Positions 54,591-63,818 of a DNA stretch of 64,000 nt are shown here, in pieces. How positions within the stretch are numbered: position 1 is the first letter of the stretch; each line of letters begins with the position of its first letter. The stretch spans positions 467,001-531,000 of the forward strand of contig NZ_LPUF01000001.1 in assembly GCF_002072955.1 (NCBI RefSeq), in the 5' to 3' direction. The translations under genes and the position numbers were made by a program. The notes below the pieces were generated by a model. It did not search any database, was not told the DNA's origin, and saw only the letters and a list, made by a program, of their open reading frames with translations. The stretch is from Methyloprofundus sedimenti. Its GTDB lineage: Bacteria > Pseudomonadota > Gammaproteobacteria > Methylococcales > Methylomonadaceae.

Positions 54591-55558
54591 AAAGCAGTGT
54601 TTTGATATTGCCCAGTCAAGGTTTTAAGAAATAAAACAATTTTATTGATATCTTGTTGATTCGACGCTCGACCGAGTTGGTAGCGCATCATGATTGCTGT
54701 TGCATCTGCTAATGTTTTTGTGGAGCCATCATGAAAGTAAGGTGCTGTTAAATCAATATTTCTTAAACTCGGAACTTTAAAAACATATTTATCCTGCTCA
54801 TTTTGAGTTACCTGGAAACGACTTAAATCGGCAGCAGTGATATGACCTCTATCTGCAAAATAATCCCCCATCACACCAAAGCGTTGGTATAGATTACCTC
54901 CGACTGCAACTCCCTGATGGCAAGAAATGCAACCATATTGCTTAAAAAGTCTATATCCTTCAAGCTCCTCGGTTGTTAATACGTTGGGATTGTTTTTTAG
55001 GTATAAATCAAAACGGCTATTCGACGTGAGCAGGCTTTCTTCAAATTTCACCAGTGCAGACTTGATATTGATAATAGTTAGCCCCGTCGTAAATGCTTGA
55101 TTAAACTGTGCTATGTAAAAAGGGTCCTGCTCTAGTTTGGATAGAACTTCAGCCCATGAGCTATTCATTTCTATAGGATTGCTGATTGGGCCATCTATTT
55201 GATTCAGTAAATCTGCAGCACGCCCATCCCAGAACTGGCGAAAGTTAAGCGAACTATTAAACACAGTAGGTGAGTTAATCAGGCCCTTGTTACCATTAAC
55301 ACCACTTGAGACAACTTGACCATCTGCGCCACCATATTTTAGCGAATGGCAGCTAGCGCAGGACAGCTGGTTATTTTCTGACAGACGAACATCATTGAAC
55401 AGCAGGCGGCCTAATTCGACTTGATCAGGAGCACTGATAACAGGATCGGGGATGGGTTTTATCGGTTCATTTAACAGCGGTTTTGCGAGAGCAAAACGAC
55501 AAACTAGAACAAGTAATAAGCTTGTTAAAAAGTTTGCCATAGTGAGGTGGAGGGACAT
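54587..55558 (-). CDS. di-haem cytochrome c peroxidase / MauG-family protein
   Basis: 323 aa with a signal peptide (MANFLTSLLLVLVCRFALA) and two c-type haem sites, CASCH (~67-71) and CISCH (~209-213). Family landmarks are RQFWDGRAADLL after haem 1 and VPSLRNIDLTAPYFHDGS near the C-terminus, the latter offering a conserved His. Members reduce peroxide or oxidise protein/quinone-linked substrates in the periplasm. It begins ten bases after gmk and its TGA overlaps the ATG of the helical membrane protein, so the two are probably coupled partners. Confidence 0.92.
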   Translation of the reverse strand: MSLHLTMANFLTSLLLVLVCRFALAKPLLNEPIKPIPDPVISAPDQVELGRLLFNDVRLSENNQLSCASCHSLKYGGADGQVVSSGVNGNKGLINSPTVFNSSLNFRQFWDGRAADLLNQIDGPISNPIEMNSSWAEVLSKLEQDPFYIAQFNQAFTTGLTIINIKSALVKFEESLLTSNSRFDLYLKNNPNVLTTEELEGYRLFKQYGCISCHQGVAVGGNLYQRFGVMGDYFADRGHITAADLSRFQVTQNEQDKYVFKVPSLRNIDLTAPYFHDGSTKTLADATAIMMRYQLGRASNQQDINKIVLFLKTLTGQYQNTAL

Positions 55559-55568
55559 GGAAAATTTA

Positions 55569-56183
55569 TTAAACGAGTAAATCGACTAATAGCACCTTTA
55601 ACTTTTCTTGTTGTCTCTGAATATTTAATCTGTTTGCCAGGATAATTGATTTCAATTCTGTTAATGCGGTATTAAAATCATCATTGACTATCAGGTAGTC
55701 ATACTCTGCGTAATGACTCATTTCATTTACTGCATCCTGCATACGGCGGTCAATAACAGCCTCGCCATCTTGCCCGCGCTCTTTTAATCGGCGGCGCAAA
55801 ACTTCTGTGGAAGGCGGCAATATAAATATACTGATGCTATCAGGAAGTATGCGCCGGATTTGTTCTGCACCCTGCCAGTCTATTTCTAAAATAACATCTT
55901 TACCGCTATTCAGGCTTTGTTCAACTGAGCTTTGAGCCGTGCCATAAAAATTATCAAAAACCTGCGCGTATTCAAGAAAAGCTTGTTGATGAATCATTTT
56001 TTTGAATGTATCAACTGAGGTGAAAAAATAGTCAATAGCGTCAATTTCACCAGGCCTCCGGGCGCGAGTGGTGTGAGAAACAGAGACTATCAGTTTATCC
56101 ATATGAGGGATAAGTTTCTTGATTAAACTGGTTTTACCTGCACCAGAAGGTGCCGAGATAATAAAAAGTTTACCTTTGTTCAT
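55569..56183 (-). CDS. gmk: guanylate kinase
   Basis: 204 aa. P-loop [11 protein letters not shown], the GMP-binding stretch [32 protein letters not shown] and the lid [18 protein letters not shown]. It phosphorylates GMP to GDP in the cytoplasm. In many gammaproteobacteria gmk is followed by rpoZ; here it is followed by the cytochrome c peroxidase gene instead, with only ten bases between. Essential, intact housekeeping gene. Confidence 0.98.
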   Translation of the reverse strand: MNKGKLFIISAPSGAGKTSLIKKLIPHMDKLIVSVSHTTRARRPGEIDAIDYFFTSVDTFKKMIHQQAFLEYAQVFDNFYGTAQSSVEQSLNSGKDVILEIDWQGAEQIRRILPDSISIFILPPSTEVLRRRLKERGQDGEAVIDRRMQDAVNEMSHYAEYDYLIVNDDFNTALTELKSIILANRLNIQRQQEKLKVLLVDLLV

Positions 56184-56339
56184 GTTGCTGCCTTTACTCT
56201 ATACTTGAATCCGTGATATTTTCGTAACGGAATTTATTTATTATTGTCTGGTTTTTATACAGTTTAATGTGCAAAAAAGGAATGCTAAAAACGTCTGTGT
56301 GAGTTTGAATATAAGATTTTCTACAACTTTATACTTAGC

Positions 56340-56850
56340 GCAACAAAACAGTTGTAACATTGCTACTGTAATCTTGGCATTAAACGGCCAGGTAATCAAT
56401 AAAATTGAGTTAAATGAAGGCAATCAAAAAGTCGTCATTCGCTGTGAAGGAGATAAACGCAGTTCGGTTATTGATCCATTATCCACAAAACCGTGAAACG
56501 GAGTATAGTCACCCGGCAGGTCACAAGCATTTATGATCATTATATTTTATATTCAGTCACTTATTGTGCTTTAAAACGGTCAACGGCGGTTTCCAGAATG
56601 ATTGGAATTAAAAGGAGGAATCAATAGATTGGTTAAAGCTCATGCAAGAAATACCGGTGGGCGGTTGCTTTTGCTGGATCGAAATTGAAATAGCCCAAAA
56701 GAATCTTGGAGTCTATATGAACGGCGTGTGGAATATTGCCCTTTTGTAGACAAAGGCAGTTACTATGCGCATCGTTTCTGTCAATTGATCAGTGGTTTTT
56801 GTCGACGCACGAGTAAAAACACATTTAGCTTTATGCTGAGAAAACACTAA
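56340..56850 (+). pseudogene. relic of an ISL3-type transposase gene
   Basis: Pieces in different frames line up as one decayed transposase: INKIELNEGNQKVVIRCEGD and SSVIDPLS in one frame, then KTVKRSIVTRQVTS in another, and finally ESWSLYERRVEYCPFVDKG with YYAHRFCQLISGFCRRTS ending at ~56848. The last piece resembles the HTH region of ISL3-family enzymes. Stops and frame changes make it non-functional; a shorter relic of the same gene is at 23990. No terminal repeats were found. Confidence 0.5.
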
Positions 56851-56994
56851 AAACGTTGATAAAATCTATTTGCACATTATGCTGTCTGGGCTTTATCCGG
56901 AAAAGCTCTAGTGGCTCGATGAGTGCAATCTTTGGTCTGTTCGGATGACCTGACTTTGACTATATTGAGGGCAGCCTCGCCAACAATTATTTTC

Positions 56995-58182
56995 TTAGGG
57001 CTTGCTATCGTCGGCCTTGACAGGCTGCACCAGGATACCCGGTTTTTTTATTTTCTGTAGGCCTTGAGATATCACCTGTTCTCCATTTTTCAGTCCTTTT
57101 TTTATCACCCAATAGTGTTTATAAGCAAAATCTTTTTTGACCATTCGTTGTTCTACCTTATTATCTTTGCTCAGGACATAAACAAAACTGCCCTGCTGCG
57201 TTTCCAATAGAGCGGTTTGCGGTATCAGCAATGCATTGGGAAGTTTGCCTACAGTCAGATTTAAAGGTACATACTGCCCTGGTATCAACATCAATCCCAG
57301 ATTGTTTTGATCGTTTGGGTTTATTTTTCGATTGGGAAATATAGCTCTTGTCGCCATTGTATCGGTCTCGGGGTTATAGCTGGCACTGGTATAATCAACA
57401 TGCCCCTGTTCAGGGTATATTGCCCCGTTAGGCAGAATCAATGTGCCGGTAATATCACTGCGTTTTTTTGGCCCCAGACCCTCATTTGACAATTCCTGAA
57501 CTGTATAGGAATCGCGTCGGCTCACGTTGAAATCGACGTAAACTGGATTAAGCGAAGTCAAAGTCGTTAAATCAGTTTCCTGGGCGGTCACTATGGCGCC
57601 TTCATAGACCTGAGTTTCCTGTATCCAGCCGTCAAATGGTGCCACTATGAGGCAATATCCCAGATTTAGTGCAGCCTGTTCAATATCTGCTTTGTCTTTG
57701 TCTACTGAAGCAGCATACATTTTTTGCTTGGCGTCAGTGGCATCCCGTTTTTCTTTGGAAACAAAACCTTTTTTCGCCAACTCGTTATAACGTGCGAGTT
57801 CAAGGTTCCAGAACGCCAGACTGGCCTGATCTTTTTTCAACTGTGCATTGGCAGCATTCAGTTGTGCCTGAAACGGCCGCGGATCAATTTGATACAAAGG
57901 GTCGCCGGTTTTTACTTCAGTGCCTTCTACAAACAGACGCTGTTCGATATAACCCGAAACTTGCGGCTTGATAACCACATCTTTGTTAGCTTTGACGGTA
58001 CCAGAGAACTGCACGATGATCGGTACAGTCTGCTGCAGAACCGGGGCAGCAACGACTTTTGGTGGCGGTGGCGGCACTTGTTGCTTATCTTTACCTCCGC
58101 AACCGGATAGCAGCGATATTGTCAGCATAATGCCGGTCAGTATGTTCAGGCCGCTGTAATTGCTATAGAGATGTTTAGGCAT
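56995..58182 (-). CDS. RND efflux periplasmic adaptor (AcrA/MexA-like lipoprotein)
   Basis: 395 aa from ATG 58182 (GGTGAG upstream; a longer in-frame start at 58236 is less likely). Lipobox LLSG-C28, then a barrel-sandwich/hairpin structure: VVIKPQVSGYIEQRLFVEG, a coiled hairpin (QLNAANAQLKKDQASLAFW), VAPFDGWIQETQVYEG, and a beta-barrel/MP domain. It links the inner-membrane pump to an outer-membrane channel. The permease gene lies upstream rather than downstream, and no channel or regulator gene is adjacent. Confidence 0.93.
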   Translation of the reverse strand: MPKHLYSNYSGLNILTGIMLTISLLSGCGGKDKQQVPPPPPKVVAAPVLQQTVPIIVQFSGTVKANKDVVIKPQVSGYIEQRLFVEGTEVKTGDPLYQIDPRPFQAQLNAANAQLKKDQASLAFWNLELARYNELAKKGFVSKEKRDATDAKQKMYAASVDKDKADIEQAALNLGYCLIVAPFDGWIQETQVYEGAIVTAQETDLTTLTSLNPVYVDFNVSRRDSYTVQELSNEGLGPKKRSDITGTLILPNGAIYPEQGHVDYTSASYNPETDTMATRAIFPNRKINPNDQNNLGLMLIPGQYVPLNLTVGKLPNALLIPQTALLETQQGSFVYVLSKDNKVEQRMVKKDFAYKHYWVIKKGLKNGEQVISQGLQKIKKPGILVQPVKADDSKP

Positions 58183-58347
58183 TGTACTCACCAGAGTTCC
58201 AGAGTTTAATATAGTGTATATATACAGGCTGGACAAAAATAGTCATTTAATCCGCCATGTAATAATTTAAGATGCTGTACCAGCACTCAAGCAGGATAAC
58301 GCAGGAAAAATCTTGTTTTATCCTGAAGCAGCGTAAAATAACGCTGA

Positions 58348-61300
58348 TCACGATGATTTTCGCTCCCGAAGACGCTCGATGATAACATAAAACAAAGGCA
58401 CAAAAATGATCAACACAGTCGCCAGTGTTAAACCACCCACTACGGCTGTCCCCAATGAACGGCGAGCGTTAGCTCCTGCGCCACTGGCTAAGACCAGTGG
58501 CATCAAGCCGAGAATAAAAGCAAAAGCGGTCATTAGGATCGGGCGCAGACGGATTCGCGCAGCTTCCTTCGCCGACTCCAGAATGCCCATGCCATTATCA
58601 TGCAAATCCTTGGCAAACTGCACGATCAAAATGGAATTCTTGGCTACCAGCCCGATCAGCATTACCAGACCGATCTGACCATAAACATCAAGATTCATAT
58701 CGCGCAGTGCCAAAGCTCCGATAGCTCCCAGCAAACCCAAAGGGATCGCCAGCAAAATCATGATCGGCATGGACCAGCTTTCGTATTGCGCCGCCAGCAC
58801 CAAAAAGACAAAAATTAACGACATGGTAAAAACCACCGGAGCAAGGTTGCCGGCCTCCTTTTGCTGGTAAACCATGTTGGTCCATTGATAACCGAAACCC
58901 TTCGGTAAATAGTCCGCCGCCAGTTGCTCCATTACCACATTTGCCTGTTCCGAACTATAACCCGGCGCGGCGCCTCCGTTAATCTGTACCGAACTGTATT
59001 CGTTGTAATGTGGAATATTATAGGGTCCGACGATGGAGTTGATTGTCACAAATGCGCTGAGTGGAATCATATCTCCATCCTTGTTGCGTACCTGCAATTG
59101 AGTGATATCATACTCACGAAACCGGGCATCCTTTTCCGCCTGCAGATATACCCGGTACACCCGGCCATATTTATTGAACTGGTTGACGTATAGCGACCCC
59201 AGATTTATCTGCAGGGTATTGAAAATATCGTCTAAATCAACACCCCTGGTCATGGCTTTTACCCGGTCCACTTCGATAAAACGTTGGGGTACTTCTGGAT
59301 CATATGTAGTGTAAACACCTGCCAGCTCCGGTTTTTCATGTGCTTTGGCAATAAATTGCCGAACCACCTTGGTCATTTCTTCGACTCCAAGGCTGTTAAG
59401 ATCTTGAATTTCAAAGTTAAAGCCGCCGGTGGAACCCAGGCCAGGAATCGGTGGCGCATTGGCTACCATAATCACAGCTTCGGGAAGCTCAGAGACTTTT
59501 GCCCGAAGGTGTGCCATGATCGCCTTAAGCTGGGTATCCTTGCTCTTGCGTTGATCATAGGCATCCAGAACTACAAAAAAAATCCCTGCGGCAGGATCCT
59601 GGATTCCATCGATCAGATCATAACCATCAATTTCTATGCTGTGGCTAACTCCGGGAACTTCTTTGGCAATCTCCTCTATCTTGCGCATTAATTGTTGAGT
59701 GCGTTGAAAAGAGGCTCCAGAAGGTAACTTAGACATGATAAAAAGGTAACCCTGATCTTCTTCGGGGACAAATGCGGCTGGAACCGACCAGAAAAGTACT
59801 AAAGATAGTGCGCACAACCCAAGAAATGCTATTACCACCAGCCCCCATAATCTGACCAGGGTTTCGACAGCGTTGGCATAGGTATTGGCCAGTTTATCGA
59901 AAGCCCGGTTGAAGGCACGAAAAAAAGCATGTTTCTCGCCTGTTTCAGGACGCAGAAAAACTGCTGCCAACGCCGGACTCAAGGTTAAGGAGTTGAAACC
60001 GGATAACCCCACTGATATGGCGATGGTCAAGGCAAATTGGTTATACAACTGGCCGGTCATCCCGGGAATGAATGACACCGGAATAAATACTGCCATCAAT
60101 ACGATTGTTGTCGCTATAATCGGCCCGCGTACTTCGGACATGGCCAACTCGGTGACTTTTTGCATATCTGTTGCACCGTTCTCTAAATGTCGGTTGACGT
60201 TTTCCACAACCACAATCGCATCGTCAACTACCAATGCAACCGCTACTACCAGCCCCAGTAAACTCAGGGTATTGATGGAAAAACCGAACGCAAGCATAAA
60301 CGCCAGGGTACCGATTAGCGATACCGGAATCGCAATCGTAGGAATGAGTGTGCTGCGAAAATTCTGTAGAAAAAGAAACACCACCAGCATTACCAGAACA
60401 ATGGCTTCTAACAGGGTTATCAACACTTCCCGGGTCGACTCATCAATAAAACGGGTGGTATCGTAGTGCACATCCCATTGCATATCTTCCGGGAAATGTT
60501 CAGCCAGATCGTTCATTGTGGCACGTACTTGCTTGGCGATATCAATGGAATTGGCATTGGCCAGCTGATATACGGCGATAGCTGCGGTAGGGCCTCCATC
60601 AAGATGAGTGGACCAGGTATAATCCTCGGAGCCGAGCTCTACTCTGCCCACATCTTTGATCCTGACCACAGTTCCATCCGGATTGGCGCGAATCACAATA
60701 TTTTCGAACTGTTCCACATTGTCCAGACGCCCCAGAGCATTAAGCTGAAATGCAAATGTCTGGCCGATCGGGGCCGGTGGATCCCCCAACTTACCAGCCG
60801 CGACCTGGTTATTCTGTTCCTTTATCGAGTTTTCCACGTCCATTGCAGTCATCCCCATATTGGCCAGACGCTCTGGATCTAGCCAGATACGCATTGCATA
60901 TTTACGCAGGCCAAAGTTATTGATCGACGCCACCCCTTCAATACGAGCCAGTCGGTCGGTGATATGGATATCGGCATAATTTTGCAGATAAGCTTGGTCG
61001 AGACTTCCTTTGGGGGAAGTCAAGTTGACGATCAGAACAATATTGCTGGACTGTTTGGTAATGGTCAGCCCTACCTGATTGACTTCGGGCGGCAGCTGCG
61101 ACAGCGCCTGATTGCTGCGTGTCAACGCCTCCATCTGAGCGATGGATTGATCATATCCAACCTTGAAAGTCATGGTAATGATGGCATCACCATTGTTGGT
61201 GCTGTTAGAGGACATGTAAATCATCCCCTCGGCTCCGTTAAGCTGTTGCTCCAGCGGGGTCGTCACGGTTTTTGCAACGACATCTGAACTGGCACCGATA

Positions 61301-61443
61301 TATTGCGTGGATACCTGTATCTGCGAAGGGACTAGCGGTGGATATTGGGCAATCGGTAATACCAGCATACTGATTATACCGGCCAGGATCATCATCAAGG
61401 CAATAGCGGCGGCAAAGATGGGGCGTTTGATAAAAAAATTCAT
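58348..61443 (-). CDS. RND multidrug efflux permease (AcrB/MexB-like, HAE-1)
   Basis: 1031 aa, usual length. N-terminus MNFFIKRPIFAAAIALMMIL, periplasmic TLEQQLNG region, the proton-relay Asp pair in LVVDDAIVVVENVNRH and the relay Lys in GLVAKNSILIVQFAKDL, plus the ending ...VVGGLTLATVLIIFVPLFYV. It exports hydrophobic compounds from periplasm and membrane by proton antiport. RBS AGGAAG precedes the ATG. Gene order permease-adaptor is reversed relative to the common arrangement. Confidence 0.97.
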   Translation of the reverse strand: MNFFIKRPIFAAAIALMMILAGIISMLVLPIAQYPPLVPSQIQVSTQYIGASSDVVAKTVTTPLEQQLNGAEGMIYMSSNSTNNGDAIITMTFKVGYDQSIAQMEALTRSNQALSQLPPEVNQVGLTITKQSSNIVLIVNLTSPKGSLDQAYLQNYADIHITDRLARIEGVASINNFGLRKYAMRIWLDPERLANMGMTAMDVENSIKEQNNQVAAGKLGDPPAPIGQTFAFQLNALGRLDNVEQFENIVIRANPDGTVVRIKDVGRVELGSEDYTWSTHLDGGPTAAIAVYQLANANSIDIAKQVRATMNDLAEHFPEDMQWDVHYDTTRFIDESTREVLITLLEAIVLVMLVVFLFLQNFRSTLIPTIAIPVSLIGTLAFMLAFGFSINTLSLLGLVVAVALVVDDAIVVVENVNRHLENGATDMQKVTELAMSEVRGPIIATTIVLMAVFIPVSFIPGMTGQLYNQFALTIAISVGLSGFNSLTLSPALAAVFLRPETGEKHAFFRAFNRAFDKLANTYANAVETLVRLWGLVVIAFLGLCALSLVLFWSVPAAFVPEEDQGYLFIMSKLPSGASFQRTQQLMRKIEEIAKEVPGVSHSIEIDGYDLIDGIQDPAAGIFFVVLDAYDQRKSKDTQLKAIMAHLRAKVSELPEAVIMVANAPPIPGLGSTGGFNFEIQDLNSLGVEEMTKVVRQFIAKAHEKPELAGVYTTYDPEVPQRFIEVDRVKAMTRGVDLDDIFNTLQINLGSLYVNQFNKYGRVYRVYLQAEKDARFREYDITQLQVRNKDGDMIPLSAFVTINSIVGPYNIPHYNEYSSVQINGGAAPGYSSEQANVVMEQLAADYLPKGFGYQWTNMVYQQKEAGNLAPVVFTMSLIFVFLVLAAQYESWSMPIMILLAIPLGLLGAIGALALRDMNLDVYGQIGLVMLIGLVAKNSILIVQFAKDLHDNGMGILESAKEAARIRLRPILMTAFAFILGLMPLVLASGAGANARRSLGTAVVGGLTLATVLIIFVPLFYVIIERLRERKSS

Positions 61444-62016
61444 TTCCGGCTGCTTCCTGATTGCTGATGATTCATTCGATTATAACGGGCATGGCTGACA
61501 GGCACTTTAAATTTTTACCAACCTAACCATTGATCCCGCTTTGTTTGTGCAAAATAGTATAGAGCATATATTTGTTTAATAGGCAATCAAAGGAGCAGCC
61601 AGTAATGCTGTTAACAATCAGTTAAATAATATATAAATCAATATTATATAGATACATATCTAGCTTGAAAACTGATCTTGCGCTAATAAATAATAGCTCA
61701 CAAAAAAGATTTATTAAAAATTGTACCTTTAAAATAGCTGGTGGTACACGCAAAATATGCCCTGGTAAGGGGGATTTTATTGATACAGCCTATTAAAATA
61801 CTACTCTATATTTTGTACTTGAATATTGATTGACGTATTAACCTATTGTTTTAATTTAAGTTAATTTGTCGGTTATATTTTTTGGTACACGCCTTGGTAC
61901 ACGTTTTTAATGAGTGCCTAATTAATTTGCTGATACAAGATAGCTTAGAATTTTAATTTGAACAAACAATTTATTCATAATAACTTTGGCATCTATTGCC
62001 ACCAGATTGAAGACAC

Positions 62017-62046
62017 AAAAAAACCGCATTGAAATTAGCGGCTATG
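62017..62046 (-). terminator. possible terminator of the prophage transcript
   Basis: On the minus strand, AGCCGC, ten-base loop, GCGGTTTTTTT: a short GC stem with a long U-tract downstream of the leftward phage genes. The stem is only four to five pairs. Confidence 0.4.
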
Positions 62047-62086
62047 TTTCTGTGTATTAAAATGTTGTACGCTAAATCTCATAACC

Positions 62087-62110
62087 AAAACGGACTTTCA
62101 AGTCCGTTTT
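62087..62110. repeat. perfect hairpin AAAACGGACT/AGTCCGTTTT
   Basis: Ten-base arms around TTCA, preceded by ATAACC. A sister hairpin with the same lead-in is at 62208-62230. The T-rich arm would also allow termination in either direction. Confidence 0.75.
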
Positions 62111-62201
62111 GACCATCTCAATAAACTTACTATGTGGCTTTTGTTGGGTGGCATTTCACACACTAAATTAATTTGTGTCCTTCCAGGCGGACGGTTGATT
62201 G

Positions 62202-62232
62202 CATAACCAAATACGACTTTCAAGTCGCATTA
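62202..62232. repeat. second hairpin of the ATAACCAAA pair
   Basis: ATAACCAAATACGACTTTCA then AGTCGCATTA: same lead-in and same TTCA loop as 62087-62110, but different stem bases (compensatory: CGGACT/AGTCCG versus CGACT/AGTCG). Confidence 0.55.
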
Positions 62233-62522
62233 GCAATAGATAATAGTTTTCAATTCTGAGTCAATATCCAAATATGCATCCGGGTGCACATTTGACAAAA
62301 GCCTAGCCTATCTTAGTGCGCTTTCCAGATAATTTGCGTTGCCGAGAATTCGGCCGCGTTAACGTTTCTAAGATGCTGAGATATTAGCATCATTGCTGTA
62401 TTCTTTGGAGTTGCCTCTATCTAATATTTCAGTATTACATTTTTCATTTTGTAATACTGATTTACGATCACCACCATTCTCATTAAGCACAGGCACATTA
62501 GCCGCAATCTCTGTAATACCAA

Positions 62523-62633
62523 TTACGCAGGCGGATCATCTTTAACCGGTGGTGTAGCATCCTGAACTGGAGCAGGTGGTGCAACAACCTTTTTAAGTGC
62601 AGCGGTCAAGATCCCTATTCCTATGCCAATCAT
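62523..62633 (-). CDS. 36-residue phage-region ORF
   Basis: ATG at 62633 with AAGGA eight bases upstream, inside the end of the terminase small-subunit-like gene. The peptide begins with a glycine/isoleucine-rich hydrophobic stretch (MIGIGIGILTAALKKVV) and ends in a Pro/Asp-rich tail (APVQDATPPVKDDPPA). Possibly a small membrane protein of the phage; no family recognised. Confidence 0.4.
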   Translation of the reverse strand: MIGIGIGILTAALKKVVAPPAPVQDATPPVKDDPPA

Positions 62634-62638
62634 TTTAA

Positions 62639-63172
62639 TCAGTCCTTTGGGTCAAGGCCGCGCTCAATACGCATTAACCGACTTCGCTCATGGGCTTTAT
62701 CCATAACTTTAATAAAGTTTTCCATAATGAATTCTATTGAAGTTTCATTTACATCGATAGCCGCATCAACCTCTACCTTATCGCGCCACTTGGCAGGTTG
62801 TCTGTTTCTTAGCCATAGCGACTGAGCACGGTAATCAGGTGGTATCTGCCTTTTTATTTCGATGATAGTTGTTCCACCATCGCCATCCGGTACCACTTTT
62901 TCTTCTATAACTGAGTGAGCACCAATAGCACTTTTATATAAACTTTCAGCCACATTAGCATCAGCCTGAAGCTTTCCGGCCTTTATGGACTGCCAAAACT
63001 CATGGTGTTTATCCTTCCACCTGTTCAATGTTCGCAATGATATCCCGAGTATAGGCGCAATATCTTTATCAACCAAGCCCAGCAAACACAGCTTATATGC
63101 TTGCTCTGCGTATTTAGACTCATATTCTATAGCTGGACGTCCACGTTTACGTTTAACCTTTTCATTTTTCAT
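62639..63172 (-). CDS. phage terminase small-subunit-like protein
   Basis: 177 aa. A basic N-terminus (KRKRGRPAIEY) and a helix-turn-helix (GLVDKDIAPILGISLRTLNRWKD) are followed by WQSIKAGKLQADANVAESLY, RQIPPDYRAQSLWLRNRQP and AKWRDK, the pattern of small terminase/packaging DNA-binding proteins in prophages. It recognises phage DNA for packaging with the large subunit, which is not in the window. It overlaps the HTH gene by 11 bases. Confidence 0.75.
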   Translation of the reverse strand: MKNEKVKRKRGRPAIEYESKYAEQAYKLCLLGLVDKDIAPILGISLRTLNRWKDKHHEFWQSIKAGKLQADANVAESLYKSAIGAHSVIEEKVVPDGDGGTTIIEIKRQIPPDYRAQSLWLRNRQPAKWRDKVEVDAAIDVNETSIEFIMENFIKVMDKAHERSRLMRIERGLDPKD

Positions 63173-63818
63173 TTGGTAATTTCTCTAATTTTAGTTTTAA
63201 AACTTTCGCTCTCAGTAGTCTTGCTTGGATGACATTAATGGATCTCTTGAATTTTTCAATTGAATTAACCAGGTTATTGCCGCCTCGCATGTCGTCAAAT
63301 TCAGAATTAAGCTCTCGAAACCTATCAAGGGATGTAAAAATGTTTTCCAATGAAATCATCGACTTTTTTACTAAATAATCGATTGAGTCAATTTTTCTTA
63401 AGAGCTTTTGTTGCTGCACAGCTTGGCTAAGTAGTTGATTTTTAAATTCTTCATACATCCATTGCCCCACCTGGCGTTCATAGCAAACAACCGGATCTCT
63501 TTCCCAGTCATCAGTTATGCCAAAAAGATAATCAATTGAAACATCGAAAACTTCAGCGGCTCGTCTGATTAATTCAAGCTGAACGTGATCCGCATCAAGC
63601 GCATTTTCAAGCCTGCCAAGATAAAACTCATCAACGCCAAGCAAATCAGCGGCCTGCCTTCTGTTCAATAGGCAAAGCCGGCGTGACTCCATTAATCGTG
63701 AGCCCACGATCGTCAGCATGGAAATTTCGGCCTTGTTACCTGGTCGAATAGGCTCAATTTTCGCAGGTTCGGGCTTACTCTCAGATTTTTTTAGCTCTGA
63801 ATTGATGAGGCTTTGCAT
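63162..63818 (-). CDS. Xre-type helix-turn-helix protein of the prophage
   Basis: 218 aa. Residues ~35-100 form an HTH_3-like domain (GSRLMESRRLCLLNRRQAAD; DEFYLGRLENALDADHVQL; IRRAAEVFDVSIDYLFGITD). The rest (~110-218) is long helices with coiled-coil character. Its position ahead of the packaging gene, not next to an integrase, argues for a late or structural regulator rather than a classical repressor, but this is unsure. Confidence 0.7.
   Translation of the reverse strand: MQSLINSELKKSESKPEPAKIEPIRPGNKAEISMLTIVGSRLMESRRLCLLNRRQAADLLGVDEFYLGRLENALDADHVQLELIRRAAEVFDVSIDYLFGITDDWERDPVVCYERQVGQWMYEEFKNQLLSQAVQQQKLLRKIDSIDYLVKKSMISLENIFTSLDRFRELNSEFDDMRGGNNLVNSIEKFKRSINVIQARLLRAKVLKLKLEKLPNEK

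Larger units (their letters stand above)
61444..62522. other. 1.1-kb noncoding, hairpin-rich stretch beside the prophage edge
   Basis: No gene was found. The left part is AT-rich and has three GGTACACG motifs (61743, 61883, 61895 approx.). The middle has a minus-strand terminator-like hairpin and two related hairpins following ATAACCAAA. Another hairpin, GATGCT/AGCATC, is at 62372-62391. A minus-strand frame at 62395-62520 (IGITEIAANVPVLNENGGD...) looks faintly coding but has no start. The host-element junction probably lies here. Confidence 0.45.

Noticed and set aside
57669-58159. Plus-strand frames of 60-128 codons opposite the RND adaptor
   Set aside because: Antisense to a well-supported gene, no RBS or recognisable domain.
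61743-61902. Three GGTACACG motifs as a possible prophage attachment site
   Set aside because: No second copy at another element edge and no integrase are visible in the window, so att cannot be supported.
62346-62363. GAATTC, CGGCCG and GTTAAC clustered within 18 bases, resembling a cloning linker
   Set aside because: Flanking DNA reads continuously with no vector sequence, and such sites can occur by chance; kept only as a note for contamination checks.
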